64,000 nucleotides of DNA from the NCBI RefSeq assembly GCF_040412085.2, contig NZ_CP115921.1, positions 1,740,653 to 1,804,652 of the forward strand, written 5' to 3'. A model generated the notes under the pieces. The model did no database searches. It worked only from the letters and a program-made list of their open reading frames with translations, and had not been told where the DNA came from. The stretch is from Vibrio sp. CB1-14 (GTDB taxonomy: Bacteria; Pseudomonadota; Gammaproteobacteria; Enterobacterales; Vibrionaceae). Made by a program: the position numbers and the translations under genes. This document shows positions 55,818 through 63,661 of this stretch, one piece after another (position 1 is the stretch's first letter; every line of letters starts with the position of its first letter).

Positions 55818-56665
55818 TCTTTCGAATTTTCTTCTGGAAACGACAAATCGTGAAGCATCATAAAGTCAGCGCGAATTTCTTGCTCCAAATGAGTCGCAAG
55901 TTCAGTCGGGCAAAAAATCATCACGTGCACTATTTGCTCACCTGTCACGCCACTTGCTATGTGGATATGCGGCTCAGAGCCAGGCAAATCTACACCGGCA
56001 TGTTTTTCGATGACTCCGTTATAGCGCCTAGCAACATCGATAAAGTCTTCACTGTGCTTCTCTATTCGGATAGTCAACTCAGGGAGTAATGGAAATAGGT
56101 TTTTGAAGCCAGGAACCACTATAGAAAAGCTGTGGTAAACGTAGCGTTTCATGAAGTTGAGGTTCTTAACAGCGTAGGTAAAAAACATGCTGTTAGGCAG
56201 TGTGATAGTTTTTCCTGTGAAATGATATTGACCGTGGTACAGGTCAATTTCTTGTATCACAGTGGCCATTAGATTGTGCTCAATCACTTCGCCGCTGGTC
56301 TTTCCTACCTCAATCCAGTCACCGATACGAAAAGAACGCGAACTCGCTCGCTGGATTGAACCAGTAAAACAGAGGATGATCTCTTTGGAGGCTACAACGA
56401 TAGCAACGGCGATAGCGGTTACTGACAGTGCGAACTCACTGATTTCTGATTTCCAAACCAGAAACAGAGTGATAACAATGATCGCGAACGAGCCGTTTTT
56501 AGTTCGCGACATCCATTTACGCTGATCTTCAGACAAAAACGCCACATCCCCTCGAATTCCCGAGAGTGTGATTCGGCGTATTATCAAAATCAGTGTGATG
56601 ACCAGGACACTCAATAACAGTTTGTTTTCAATTAAAAACGCGATGATTTTTTGAACATCTTCCAT
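55814..56665 (-). CDS. MscS-family small-conductance mechanosensitive channel-like protein
   Basis: A 283-aa membrane protein with hydrophobic segments at about 11-31, 58-75 and 78-98, and the pore-lining helix near AIVVASKEIILCFTGSIQRASS followed by the beta domain FRIGDWIEVGKTSGEVIEHNLMATVIQEID. The cytoplasmic vestibule part (about 165-283) is present. The family releases solutes on osmotic down-shock. The protein is close to E. coli MscS in length (286). The pore helix has fewer Gly/Ala than MscS, so conductance may differ. Confidence 0.82.
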   Translation of the reverse strand: MEDVQKIIAFLIENKLLLSVLVITLILIIRRITLSGIRGDVAFLSEDQRKWMSRTKNGSFAIIVITLFLVWKSEISEFALSVTAIAVAIVVASKEIILCFTGSIQRASSRSFRIGDWIEVGKTSGEVIEHNLMATVIQEIDLYHGQYHFTGKTITLPNSMFFTYAVKNLNFMKRYVYHSFSIVVPGFKNLFPLLPELTIRIEKHSEDFIDVARRYNGVIEKHAGVDLPGSEPHIHIASGVTGEQIVHVMIFCPTELATHLEQEIRADFMMLHDLSFPEENSKD

Positions 56666-56695
56666 GGTCGCCTACTACTGCATTAAGAATGAGTA

Positions 56696-57919
56696 TTAAC
56701 GATAACGAATCGCGGTGTCTTTCGCAATTTGCACGATCACTTTTACCGCTAACTCCATGCCTTGAACAGTAATAAATTCATGAATACCGTGGAAATTATA
56801 ACCACCTGTAAACAGGTTTGGACAAGGTAAGCCCATGAACGACAAACGAGCGCCGTCGGTACCACCACGAATTGGCTTAATGTTTGGCTTCACCTCGCAG
56901 CGTTCCATAGCCTGCTTAGCAATCTCGATAATGTGTGGATGTGGCTCTACCATTTCGCGCATGTTCGAATAGTTATCTGTGATGGTTAAACTCACCTTAT
57001 TACCCTGAGCATTAAACGTGGCCACCTTATCTTCTAGGTAGGCTTTTTTGCGTGCCAATTCGTCTTTGTCAAAATCACGCAAAATGTAGTGCAGTGATGA
57101 GTCCGTCAAAGACATTTGTGCATTATGAAGGTGATAGAAACCTTCATAACCAGACGTGCACTCTGGTGTTTCCTCAAGCGGCATATCCGCGTGGAATCGT
57201 GCTGCTGCGGTCATAGCATTGACCATTTTACCTTTTGCTGTACCTGGGTGGACAGACACTCCTTTAAACTCAACGAGCGCCGCCGCTGCATTGAAGTTTT
57301 CATATTCAAGCTCACCTACCGGACCGCCATCTACGGTGTACGCCCATTTAGCAGCAAACTTATCGACATCAAACAAATCAGCACCGCGACCGATTTCTTC
57401 ATCAGGAGTGAAACCTATTTTAATGTCACCATGGGGGATCTCTGGGTTTGCCATCAGGAACTCAACCGCAGAGATGATCTCGGCTATTCCCGCTTTATTG
57501 TCTGCTCCAAGCAATGTAGTGCCATCGGTCGTAATAATATCGTGACCATGCAAAGCGTGCAGATCGCGATACTGAATTGGTGAAAGCACCACATCACCCT
57601 TTCCAAGCGCAATATCACCGCCTTGATAGTTTTCTACCAACTGAGGTTTAACATCTTTGCCAGAAGCGTCTGGCGCCGTATCCATATGGGCGATAAAACC
57701 AATCGCTGGGATATCAGCCTCTACATTCGATGGCAAGGTCGCCATGATATAACCATTAGCATCCAGCGTGACATCGGATAAACCCAATTCGATCAGTTCT
57801 TGTTGCAGAAATCGAGCAAACTCAGTTTGGCCTGGTGTGCTCGGGCATGTTGCCTGCGACGGGTTAGATTGCGTGTCGAACGTGACATATTTGAGAAACC
57901 TGTCGATAAGACCTGTCAT
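56696..57919 (-). CDS. pepT: Peptidase T (tripeptidase)
   Basis: A 407-aa cytoplasmic M20B zinc aminopeptidase cleaving the N-terminal residue from tripeptides. ATG 57919 is preceded by AAAGGTG. Metal-binding residues are His78 and Asp80 ([10 protein letters not shown]), Asp of LLGADNKAG (about 143), the catalytic FTPDEEIG pair (about 174), Asp of [10 protein letters not shown] (about 197) and His of FHGIHEFI near the C-terminus. The spacing matches E. coli PepT. It is a single gene; an AATCAG-N6-CTGATT dyad at 57995-58012 lies in its upstream region. Confidence 0.96.
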   Translation of the reverse strand: MTGLIDRFLKYVTFDTQSNPSQATCPSTPGQTEFARFLQQELIELGLSDVTLDANGYIMATLPSNVEADIPAIGFIAHMDTAPDASGKDVKPQLVENYQGGDIALGKGDVVLSPIQYRDLHALHGHDIITTDGTTLLGADNKAGIAEIISAVEFLMANPEIPHGDIKIGFTPDEEIGRGADLFDVDKFAAKWAYTVDGGPVGELEYENFNAAAALVEFKGVSVHPGTAKGKMVNAMTAAARFHADMPLEETPECTSGYEGFYHLHNAQMSLTDSSLHYILRDFDKDELARKKAYLEDKVATFNAQGNKVSLTITDNYSNMREMVEPHPHIIEIAKQAMERCEVKPNIKPIRGGTDGARLSFMGLPCPNLFTGGYNFHGIHEFITVQGMELAVKVIVQIAKDTAIRYR

Positions 57920-57994
57920 AATTTTCACCTTTATAGTGGTTGTGAACCCAAGTCATCTCATAATACGGATCGAAGCCAGTGGAATGTTGCGATG

Positions 57995-58012
57995 AATCAG
58001 TTTTATCTGATT
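57995..58012. promoter_or_regulatory. Dyad upstream of pepT
   Basis: AATCAG-TTTTAT-CTGATT is a perfect 6-bp dyad about 76 bp before the pepT start. It resembles but does not match an FNR site. Regulator unknown. Confidence 0.3.
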
Positions 58013-58189
58013 TGACGAGCATTTTGTAAGGTCAATATAAGCCCAAACACTAATCCGTAGCTAGCCCTGAAACAAAGGGATACGCCCAATACACTACGCC
58101 CCACCGATTCAAATTAAGGGGGATGTGATTGATAGTCCAGCCTGAAATAATGATGTTAAGTTAACGTAGAGAAGATGAGATTAGACACT

Positions 58190-58369
58190 ATGAAGCGTCC
58201 ACATTTTGTTTCCACGCCTATTTTTGTTTCAGCTCTAGTCGCTGATAAAAAAGTGACAACAGCTACCAAGAGTGGCCTGGCAACCCAAACAACGCTAGCA
58301 AGTCCGCTCGAGCGTGAGCGAGTCGCATTGGTTAAACAACGACAGCAACGTGGTGGCTTCAGCGCTTAG
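58190..58369 (+). CDS. Small basic protein, 59 aa, function unknown
   Basis: ATG 58190 is preferred; ATG 58175 would add five residues and neither ribosome site is strong. The protein has a mildly hydrophobic N-terminus (FVSTPIFVSALVA), a Thr/Ser-rich middle and a basic C-terminus (ERERVALVKQRQQRGGF). I do not recognise it. A strong terminator follows 20 bp after the stop codon, which supports a real gene. Confidence 0.5.
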   Translation: MKRPHFVSTPIFVSALVADKKVTTATKSGLATQTTLASPLERERVALVKQRQQRGGFSA

Positions 58370-58388
58370 TTTTGCTTACGCCAGATAC

Positions 58389-58418
58389 AAAAAAAGCACC
58401 TGTCAAAGGTGCTTTTTA
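58389..58418. terminator. Terminator between the 59-aa gene and the DUF1127-like gene
   Basis: AAAAAGCACCT pairs with AGGTGCTTTTT around a 5-nt loop; it serves both convergent genes. Confidence 0.9.
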
Positions 58419-58429
58419 TCATGCTTGTT

Positions 58430-58621
58430 TTATCGGTTAATGCCGATATCACGCTGCATGTGGCCAGATAGCTCGTTCGCGTAGTAAGTTGTTTCAACTT
58501 CACCTTTGCCGAACAGAATATCTAGTAAGTGTGCAATCAATCCTTTGAAGTTTACCGCGTAGGTCTTCTTATCCATAGAGGGTGCGATAGCGATGGTTTC
58601 GATGTTCACTGCTTGTGCCAT
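58430..58621 (-). CDS. DUF1127-like small protein, 63 aa
   Basis: ATG 58621 has GAGAGG at good spacing and is preferred to the frame 15 codons longer. The C-terminal LSGHMQRDIGINR echoes the DUF1127 ending (L-D-D-x-x-L-x-D-I-G), where Arg-rich members bind RNA or take part in stress and phosphate responses. The N-terminal half is less typical, so family membership is tentative. It is a single gene. Confidence 0.65.
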   Translation of the reverse strand: MAQAVNIETIAIAPSMDKKTYAVNFKGLIAHLLDILFGKGEVETTYYANELSGHMQRDIGINR

Positions 58622-58777
58622 GATTGCCTCTCTTGAAATTTGGTAACTCGTTGTTGTTGGTGACAATATTAGGCAAAAAAACGCTGTTTAAAAAATGACA
58701 AAATTTGGTATTTCAGATTAGATTTTCTAATAAAACAAATCTTTAACAACCTCTATATGCACCTATTTATTTGTGGT

Positions 58778-58820
58778 GAATTTTTATACCCAAAACAAAC
58801 GATTTGGTGAATAAAAATTC
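58778..58820. repeat. 10-bp inverted repeat
   Basis: GAATTTTTAT (58778-58787) and ATAAAAATTC (58811-58820) form a perfect 10-bp dyad around 23 bp between the DUF1127-like and alx genes. No T-run. Function unknown. Confidence 0.45.
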
Positions 58821-58865
58821 CATACAGCACTCTATAAGTATAATTTGTTAGAAAAATGATAAACG

Positions 58866-58893
58866 AAAACCTCCCAAAAAATGGGAGGCTTTA
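58866..58893 (-). terminator. Terminator of alx
   Basis: CCTCCCA and TGGGAGG form the stem, with a T-run on the minus strand, after the alx stop codon. Confidence 0.85.
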
Positions 58894-58910
58894 CGCATTT
58901 ACCGTTAGCT

Positions 58911-59876
58911 CTATTTATTAACAAGCTTGAGCTGTTGTTTTTCTTTGTACAGTGATGCAATTGATGCCGCTGTCATGGTGAATAAAATCACACACAAGGA
59001 GAACCAAGTTGGAATTTCCCAAGGCGATCCTACCAATGCCATCTTGATACCGATGAATATCATAATGAACGACAGAGCAGGTTTGAGATACACAAATCGA
59101 TTCATCATCCCTTCAAGAACAAAATAGAGCGAACGCAGCCCAAGCAGAGCAAACACGTTTGCTGCGAACACCAAGAATGGTTCACGGGTCACAGCAAAGA
59201 TCGCCGGGATAGAGTCGAGCGCGAACAAAATATCCATAAAGGCAATCACACCTATTACCACCAGCATAGGGGTAAACACTCGCTTGCCATTTTCAACAAT
59301 CGACAAGCTATTGCCATGATACGAGTCCGTCACCGGCAACAGTTTTCTAATCAATCGCTCTGGAAGTGGATTGATCTCATCGTCACCATGGTCACCATGG
59401 TCACCATGGTCACGCGCTAGTTGAATACCCGTCCAAATCAAGAAAGCGGCAAACAGATACATGACCCAGTGGAACTGAGCAAGCAACTGAGCACCGACAC
59501 TGATCATGATGGCACGCAATACCAACGCACCAATCACACCCCACAGTAGCGCACGCGGACGCAAGTGCTGAGGTACAGAGTACTGGTGAAAGATGATAGC
59601 GAATACAAATAGGTTGTCGACGCTGAGCGATTTTTCAAGCAAATAGCCAGTTAGAAACGATACCATTGCTTTTTCTGCGCTGTAATCGCTGTCTGGCGCG
59701 TACACATGCCAAAATAGATAGATGGTTGCAGCAAACACGAATGCCAAGACAAACCAAAAACCGCTCCAAATCGCCGCTTTGCGAATGGTAATTTGACCGC
59801 CGCGAGTCTGATAGATATCCAATGCGACTAACACAAGAGTCAGCAGCAGGAAGCCAAGATAGATAGATGGGCTCAT
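58911..59876 (-). CDS. alx: TerC/Alx family inner-membrane transporter
   Basis: 321 aa, equal to E. coli Alx, with about nine TM helices. The family signatures KSLSVDNLFVFAIIF (about 82-97) and FMDILFALDSIPAIFAVT (about 220-237) carry the conserved Asp residues that bind Mn2+. Alx exports or handles manganese. A His/Asp-rich cytoplasmic loop GDHGDHGDHGDDE (about 154-167) is coded by a 9-bp tandem repeat. GGAGG precedes the ATG. The leader carries a manganese riboswitch. Confidence 0.92.
   Translation of the reverse strand: MSPSIYLGFLLLTLVLVALDIYQTRGGQITIRKAAIWSGFWFVLAFVFAATIYLFWHVYAPDSDYSAEKAMVSFLTGYLLEKSLSVDNLFVFAIIFHQYSVPQHLRPRALLWGVIGALVLRAIMISVGAQLLAQFHWVMYLFAAFLIWTGIQLARDHGDHGDHGDDEINPLPERLIRKLLPVTDSYHGNSLSIVENGKRVFTPMLVVIGVIAFMDILFALDSIPAIFAVTREPFLVFAANVFALLGLRSLYFVLEGMMNRFVYLKPALSFIMIFIGIKMALVGSPWEIPTWFSLCVILFTMTAASIASLYKEKQQLKLVNK
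59382..59413. repeat. 9-bp tandem repeat (GTCACCATG) inside alx
   Basis: Three exact 9-bp units and a partial fourth lie in frame and encode repeats of Gly-Asp-His. Copy number could change by slippage without breaking the frame. Confidence 0.85.
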
Positions 59877-59944
59877 AAGTCCTCCGGGCGGAAAGACGGG
59901 ACTGTTTTAGACGACCTTCCGCAAACCAATAACACACCAGCACA

Positions 59945-60095
59945 CGAATGCACTGAGCCTTTGATTGCGTTGGTCTCGTCAAAGCGTTATGAAAACACTT
60001 ATATTTGCCGGATAAGTTGATTGCTATAACAGCACTAACTTAACGAGATGACGACAAATAAACGGGTGACTACTCCCCAAAACGAGGCGATTGTA
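59945..60095 (-). ncRNA. yybP-ykoY (manganese) riboswitch upstream of alx
   Basis: On the minus strand the sequence has GGGGAGTAGTCACCCG (60078-60063) and further on GACGAGACCAACGC (59980-59967), the two conserved loops of the yybP-ykoY aptamer that bind Mn2+. E. coli alx is a known host gene. A GCGGAA/TTCCGC hairpin (about 59888-59922) near the ribosome site may be the expression platform. The outer stem was not fully resolved by eye. Confidence 0.72.
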
Positions 60096-60135
60096 GGGTG
60101 AGATGAGAATGCTGTCTATAAGAAAAACCCAAAAA

Positions 60136-60169
60136 ACGAAAAAGCCAGCATAATTAAGGATGCTGGCTT
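60136..60169 (-). terminator. Terminator of the 30-aa peptide gene
   Basis: AAGCCAGCA and TGCTGGCTT form a 9-bp stem around a 10-nt loop, with TTTCG after it on the minus strand. Confidence 0.8.
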
Positions 60170-60194
60170 CACGTCTTGGTATGTAAAGTATTGA

Positions 60195-60287
60195 TTATGC
60201 TTTATCTTTGCTCGTCGCTTTCTGGTTCGTTTCTTTCCAGTACTGAATACGACAACGATGCAGTTGTGCACGTCTCATCTTTTTCAT
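60195..60287 (-). CDS. Small basic protein, 30 aa
   Basis: A short frame from ATG 60287 to TAA 60195 encodes MKKMRRAQLHRCRIQYWKET and ends KATSKDKA: 30 residues, pI clearly basic, one Cys and one Trp. The ribosome site AAGGAG sits 6 nt before the ATG, the best spacing in this part of the window, and a terminator lies 26 bp after the stop. It lies between the alx riboswitch and a secreted-protein gene. A GTTAC-N9-GTAAC dyad is 33 bp upstream. No family is recognised; it resembles small RNA-binding or ribosome-associated peptides only in charge. Confidence 0.7.
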   Translation of the reverse strand: MKKMRRAQLHRCRIQYWKETNQKATSKDKA

Positions 60288-60421
60288 GGTTAACTCCTTC
60301 TAAACTTTACGCATCTCACGTTACGTTTCTTATGTAACAGTGAAATGACAACCGTAAGACCGTTGTGTGACACTCTGTGAGTAACATCGATGAGCTTGTT
60401 GTGTTGAACACACTTGCTCGG

Positions 60422-60973
60422 CTAACGATTCCAAATCAAATGAATGCGCTCAGCGTCACTGGTCATTAATAGCGTCTTTGTTGCTAACGTATTCTGAATC
60501 TCATTTTTCCTGATCCAGGTAAACTGTTGGGACACAAAAGTGGGATGTAAGTTCAAAAATTCAACCAGTTTCTTATCCGCAGTTTGAGCCGTGCCCTGAT
60601 TGATCAATTCTTCGACAGTGAGTATTTCATCACCAATTTTGACCTCAACCAAGTGATAGCTGTCTTTGCGCAAAGCAGTTTGAACATACGTAAAGTGATA
60701 AACGCTAAAAGGAAAAGAGTAGTTAACCTCGGTGACTTTACCTTCTGAATCGACCGCAATAACCACATCAAGCTCAATGCCACGATAGCTTTGCTCAAAA
60801 GCACAAAACGTCTCCCGCTCTACTTCTCCACAGTCATAAAGCTCTGTAAGACTCTCAACATCAGCAAGCGTCTTGATGGGCTGTAGACCCGCAACATATT
60901 GACTCGGCCAAAGCTCAATAGCGAGGACGTTATGGCTAAAGGCAAGCAGCAGTAAGGCGAACAATGGCTTCAT
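60422..60973 (-). CDS. Secreted protein of unknown function
   Basis: A 183-aa protein with a clear signal peptide (cleavage near LA|IE, residue 18). The mature part is acidic, mostly beta-strand, with two Cys (YDCGEVERETFCAFEQ) likely to form a disulfide in the periplasm. No catalytic or binding motif is seen and no family is recognised. It is divergent from malS, 197 bp away. Confidence 0.7.
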   Translation of the reverse strand: MKPLFALLLLAFSHNVLAIELWPSQYVAGLQPIKTLADVESLTELYDCGEVERETFCAFEQSYRGIELDVVIAVDSEGKVTEVNYSFPFSVYHFTYVQTALRKDSYHLVEVKIGDEILTVEELINQGTAQTADKKLVEFLNLHPTFVSQQFTWIRKNEIQNTLATKTLLMTSDAERIHLIWNR

Positions 60974-61030
60974 TTCAATCTCACGGGGTTAACTCTGATA
61001 CCCAAGACTAGCAAGATATTCCGCTGCTCC

Positions 61031-61040
61031 CCTCCTCCCC
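61031..61040 (-). promoter_or_regulatory. MalT box (minus orientation)
   Basis: On the minus strand the sequence GGGGAGGAGG is an exact match to the MalT box consensus GGGGA(T/G)GAGG. An 8/10 copy, GGGGAGCAGC, follows directly (61023-61032). Confidence 0.65.
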
Positions 61041-61096
61041 CTGAATTACGCCCACACTAAGGTCATTTTGTGAGCAGGCGCAAATTCTAAGGCGTA

Positions 61097-61106
61097 GGCG
61101 ATGAGA
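61097..61106 (+). promoter_or_regulatory. MalT box candidate near the malS promoter
   Basis: GGCGATGAGA matches 8 of 10 positions of the MalT box. It lies about 27 bp upstream of a -10-like TATATT (61133-61138), so its centre would be near -43, a plausible activator position. Confidence 0.5.
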
Positions 61107-61170
61107 AGGATGTGACTGACATGGATACGTTTTATATTAGCCTCGGAAAACTACAAAAAATGGAATGAGC

Positions 61171-63225
61171 ATGAAACAAAAGACCCTACTTGCTTGCATG
61201 CTACTAGCCTCGCCTGGGCTGCTAGCATCACCTAATATCACGGTTTCAACTTCAACCACCAGCCGTGACTATCCTATTACGGCAGATGAGCCGTTGGTGA
61301 TACCACTAACCAAAGATAAATACCAATTAAAAGTGTCGGGCATTGATGGCAATTGCGATCATCAACTGCCTAGCAAAATTAAGTTCAATACACCGATTCC
61401 TCTGTTGTGTGGCGAAGACTCGGTTCTGCCTCTCAACATCCGCTTTACCGGAGATTACTCTTTTAGCTACGACGAAGAAACGAAGTCTTTAGTCTTCAAA
61501 AGACAACCCAAGAAAGTCGCTAAGAAAGAGTTCAAACGCCCCATTCCTAATGTTCAATGCGAAGCATTACCAAACGAGGCACAGACCATTGCTGTCGGTG
61601 ATACCTATGCCGATGGTACTAAGCTAAAAGATGTCTTCACTGGAGATATAGTCACGGTAAATGGCGGCAAAGTGACGGTTGTGCCAAACGCGGTATCCGG
61701 TGGTTTGACTCTACTAGAGCCTGTCGAAACGATTGACCAGTCTGATGCCCTAAACTATCGCAATGCCAACATCTACTTTGTGATGGTAGATAGATTCAAC
61801 AATTCCAATCCGGGTGAGCCGCAGCCATATGGGCGTCAATCTGATGGTAAAGACAACATCGGCACTTTTCACGGCGGGGATCTAAATGGCATCACCGAAA
61901 AACTCGATTACATCCAATCTCTTGGCACCAATGTAATTTGGCTATCACCGATTGTGGAGCAAGTGCATGGATTTGTTGGCGGCGGCGACAGCGGTTCATT
62001 CCCATTCTATGGCTACCATGGCTACTGGACTCGTGACTTCACCAAGATCGATGAAAGCTTCGGTAACGACGATGACTTAAAACGCCTCATTGATGAAGCA
62101 CACAAACGCGGCATCAAAGTGTTGCTGGATGCAGTCATTAACCACCCTGGCTATTCAACACTCGCCGACCTTCAATATGATGACCTAAATGTACTCAAGC
62201 CAGAGCACCAGTTACCAACGATGTTTGCCAAGTGGCAACCCAAACCCTCTGAAAACTGGCACAGCTATCACAGCAATATCGACTACCAAAGCGAAGAATG
62301 GAGTCAATGGTGGGGAGCGGATTGGGTTCGTACCGGTTTGCCAGGCTACGAAAAACCAGGTTCGAGTGACATTACCCTATCGCTCGCAGGCCTTCCTGAC
62401 TTTAAAACCGAGTCCACTAAAGCAGTAACCCCTCCGCAGTGGCTGCTTGATAATCCCGGAACTCGTGTTGCCAAACACGATAATTACACCGTCGCCGATT
62501 ATCTGATTGAATGGCAAACGGATTGGGTAAAACGATTTGGTGTTGACGGCTATCGTGTCGATACCGTGAAACACGTAGAAGGCGAAATTTGGAAGAGGCT
62601 AAAAGCACAAGCCACGCACAGCCTAGAGCAATGGCGAAAAGACAACAATCAATCCGGGCAACCTTTCTGGATGATGGGTGAAGTCTGGGGACACAGTGCG
62701 TATCGCAGCCCATATTTTGACGACGGCTTCAATGCACTCATCAACTTTGATATGCAGAAGAAGCTGGATAAAGGCGCCGCGTGTTTCAGCCAAATGGCGG
62801 ACACCTACCAAAGTTACGCCAACTCAATTCAAGAGTCGGAAGACTTTAACCCAGTAAGCTACATGTCTTCTCATGATACCGAGCTTTTCTTCAGCCGTTT
62901 CAAAGACTACACCATGCAGAAAAACGCGGCGAATGCTCTACTTCTAAGCCCAGGTGCGATTCAGGTGTATTACGGTGACGAAGTAGGTCGAAATATTGGC
63001 CCATATGCCGACGACTTCCACCAAGGCACCCGCTCAGACATGGTGTGGACACTAAGTGATGATAAGAAAGCGTTGCTCGAACATTGGCGAACTGTTGGTC
63101 AATTCAGAGACCGTCATCCGGCTGTTGGTGCAGGTAAACATACTGAGATTGCTAACGACAAGGCTTATGTGTTCTCTAGAGAGCTTGATAAAGACAAGGT
63201 GATTGTTGCTTATTTTGGTAAGTAG
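61171..63225 (+). CDS. malS: Periplasmic alpha-amylase MalS
   Basis: A 684-aa glycoside hydrolase family 13 enzyme that trims maltodextrins in the periplasm. ATG 61171 has GGA at suitable spacing; an ATG two codons earlier is possible. A signal peptide ends near LLA|SP. The N-terminal non-catalytic part (about 20-190) is followed by the (alpha/beta)8 barrel: region I DAVINH, region II GVDGYRVDTVKH (nucleophile Asp, about 460), region III MGEVWG (acid/base Glu, about 504) and region IV MSSHDTE (about 568). The order and length match E. coli MalS (676 aa). Confidence 0.93.
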   Translation: MKQKTLLACMLLASPGLLASPNITVSTSTTSRDYPITADEPLVIPLTKDKYQLKVSGIDGNCDHQLPSKIKFNTPIPLLCGEDSVLPLNIRFTGDYSFSYDEETKSLVFKRQPKKVAKKEFKRPIPNVQCEALPNEAQTIAVGDTYADGTKLKDVFTGDIVTVNGGKVTVVPNAVSGGLTLLEPVETIDQSDALNYRNANIYFVMVDRFNNSNPGEPQPYGRQSDGKDNIGTFHGGDLNGITEKLDYIQSLGTNVIWLSPIVEQVHGFVGGGDSGSFPFYGYHGYWTRDFTKIDESFGNDDDLKRLIDEAHKRGIKVLLDAVINHPGYSTLADLQYDDLNVLKPEHQLPTMFAKWQPKPSENWHSYHSNIDYQSEEWSQWWGADWVRTGLPGYEKPGSSDITLSLAGLPDFKTESTKAVTPPQWLLDNPGTRVAKHDNYTVADYLIEWQTDWVKRFGVDGYRVDTVKHVEGEIWKRLKAQATHSLEQWRKDNNQSGQPFWMMGEVWGHSAYRSPYFDDGFNALINFDMQKKLDKGAACFSQMADTYQSYANSIQESEDFNPVSYMSSHDTELFFSRFKDYTMQKNAANALLLSPGAIQVYYGDEVGRNIGPYADDFHQGTRSDMVWTLSDDKKALLEHWRTVGQFRDRHPAVGAGKHTEIANDKAYVFSRELDKDKVIVAYFGK

Positions 63226-63303
63226 TGGTCTCTAATAAGCGTAGAAACGAAGCTAGGTTGGCCTTGTCCTTTTCTGCGGTTTTGAACTAACAAATGAACT
63301 CAA

Positions 63304-63347
63304 GCGCCTCAATAGACAGTCTCTCTGGATCTATTGAGGCGTTTTTG
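63304..63347 (+). terminator. Terminator of malS
   Basis: CGCCTCAATAG pairs with CTATTGAGGCG around a 15-nt loop, followed by TTTTT. Confidence 0.85.
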
Positions 63348-63430
63348 AAGCCGAAAGTACTTTCATGATACTTCGGCATTGAGTAATGTCAGTTGATTGG
63401 ACGTTAGTACGCTAGGTCCCAGTTTTCGTC

Positions 63431-63451
63431 ATTCCGCACTCGATGCGGAAT
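63431..63451. repeat. REP-like palindrome
   Basis: ATTCCGCA-CTCGA-TGCGGAAT is an 8-bp stem of the ATTCCGC...GCGGAAT type that is widely repeated between genes in Vibrio and other bacteria. It is the only copy I noted in the window. Confidence 0.6.
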
Positions 63452-63661
63452 CTACCCAACGCGCACTCCTAACCTTCAAGGTTCAAAGTCAGCGTCTGAG
63501 CGTAGCTTCTAGCTCGTTATTGGACAGAAGTCAGTTAGAGCACCAACTCAAAATGGATATTTTCAAAATATCTAAAGTAATGAAAATTGCGAAATAGGGT
63601 GCAGAAAGGCAACTCGAAATCATTTCTCCATTTAGTCATACGCAACAATGGCTCTTCTTTC

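Larger units (their letters stand above)
63226..63661. other. Intergenic region after malS
   Basis: 436 bp without a convincing gene. It holds the malS terminator and a REP-like palindrome at 63431-63451; a frame of 66 codons here is judged chance coding across the repeat. Confidence 0.5.

Noticed and set aside
57116..57583. 155-codon and 129-codon antisense frames inside pepT
   Set aside because: They overlap each other and the conserved pepT gene; no ribosome site.
61060..61085. CRP site before malS
   Set aside because: TGTGA-N6-GCAAA keeps only one half-site, so it was not called.
63397..63597. 66-codon frame after malS
   Set aside because: It is a translation across a REP-like repeat (ATTCCGCA...TGCGGAAT) and not a gene.
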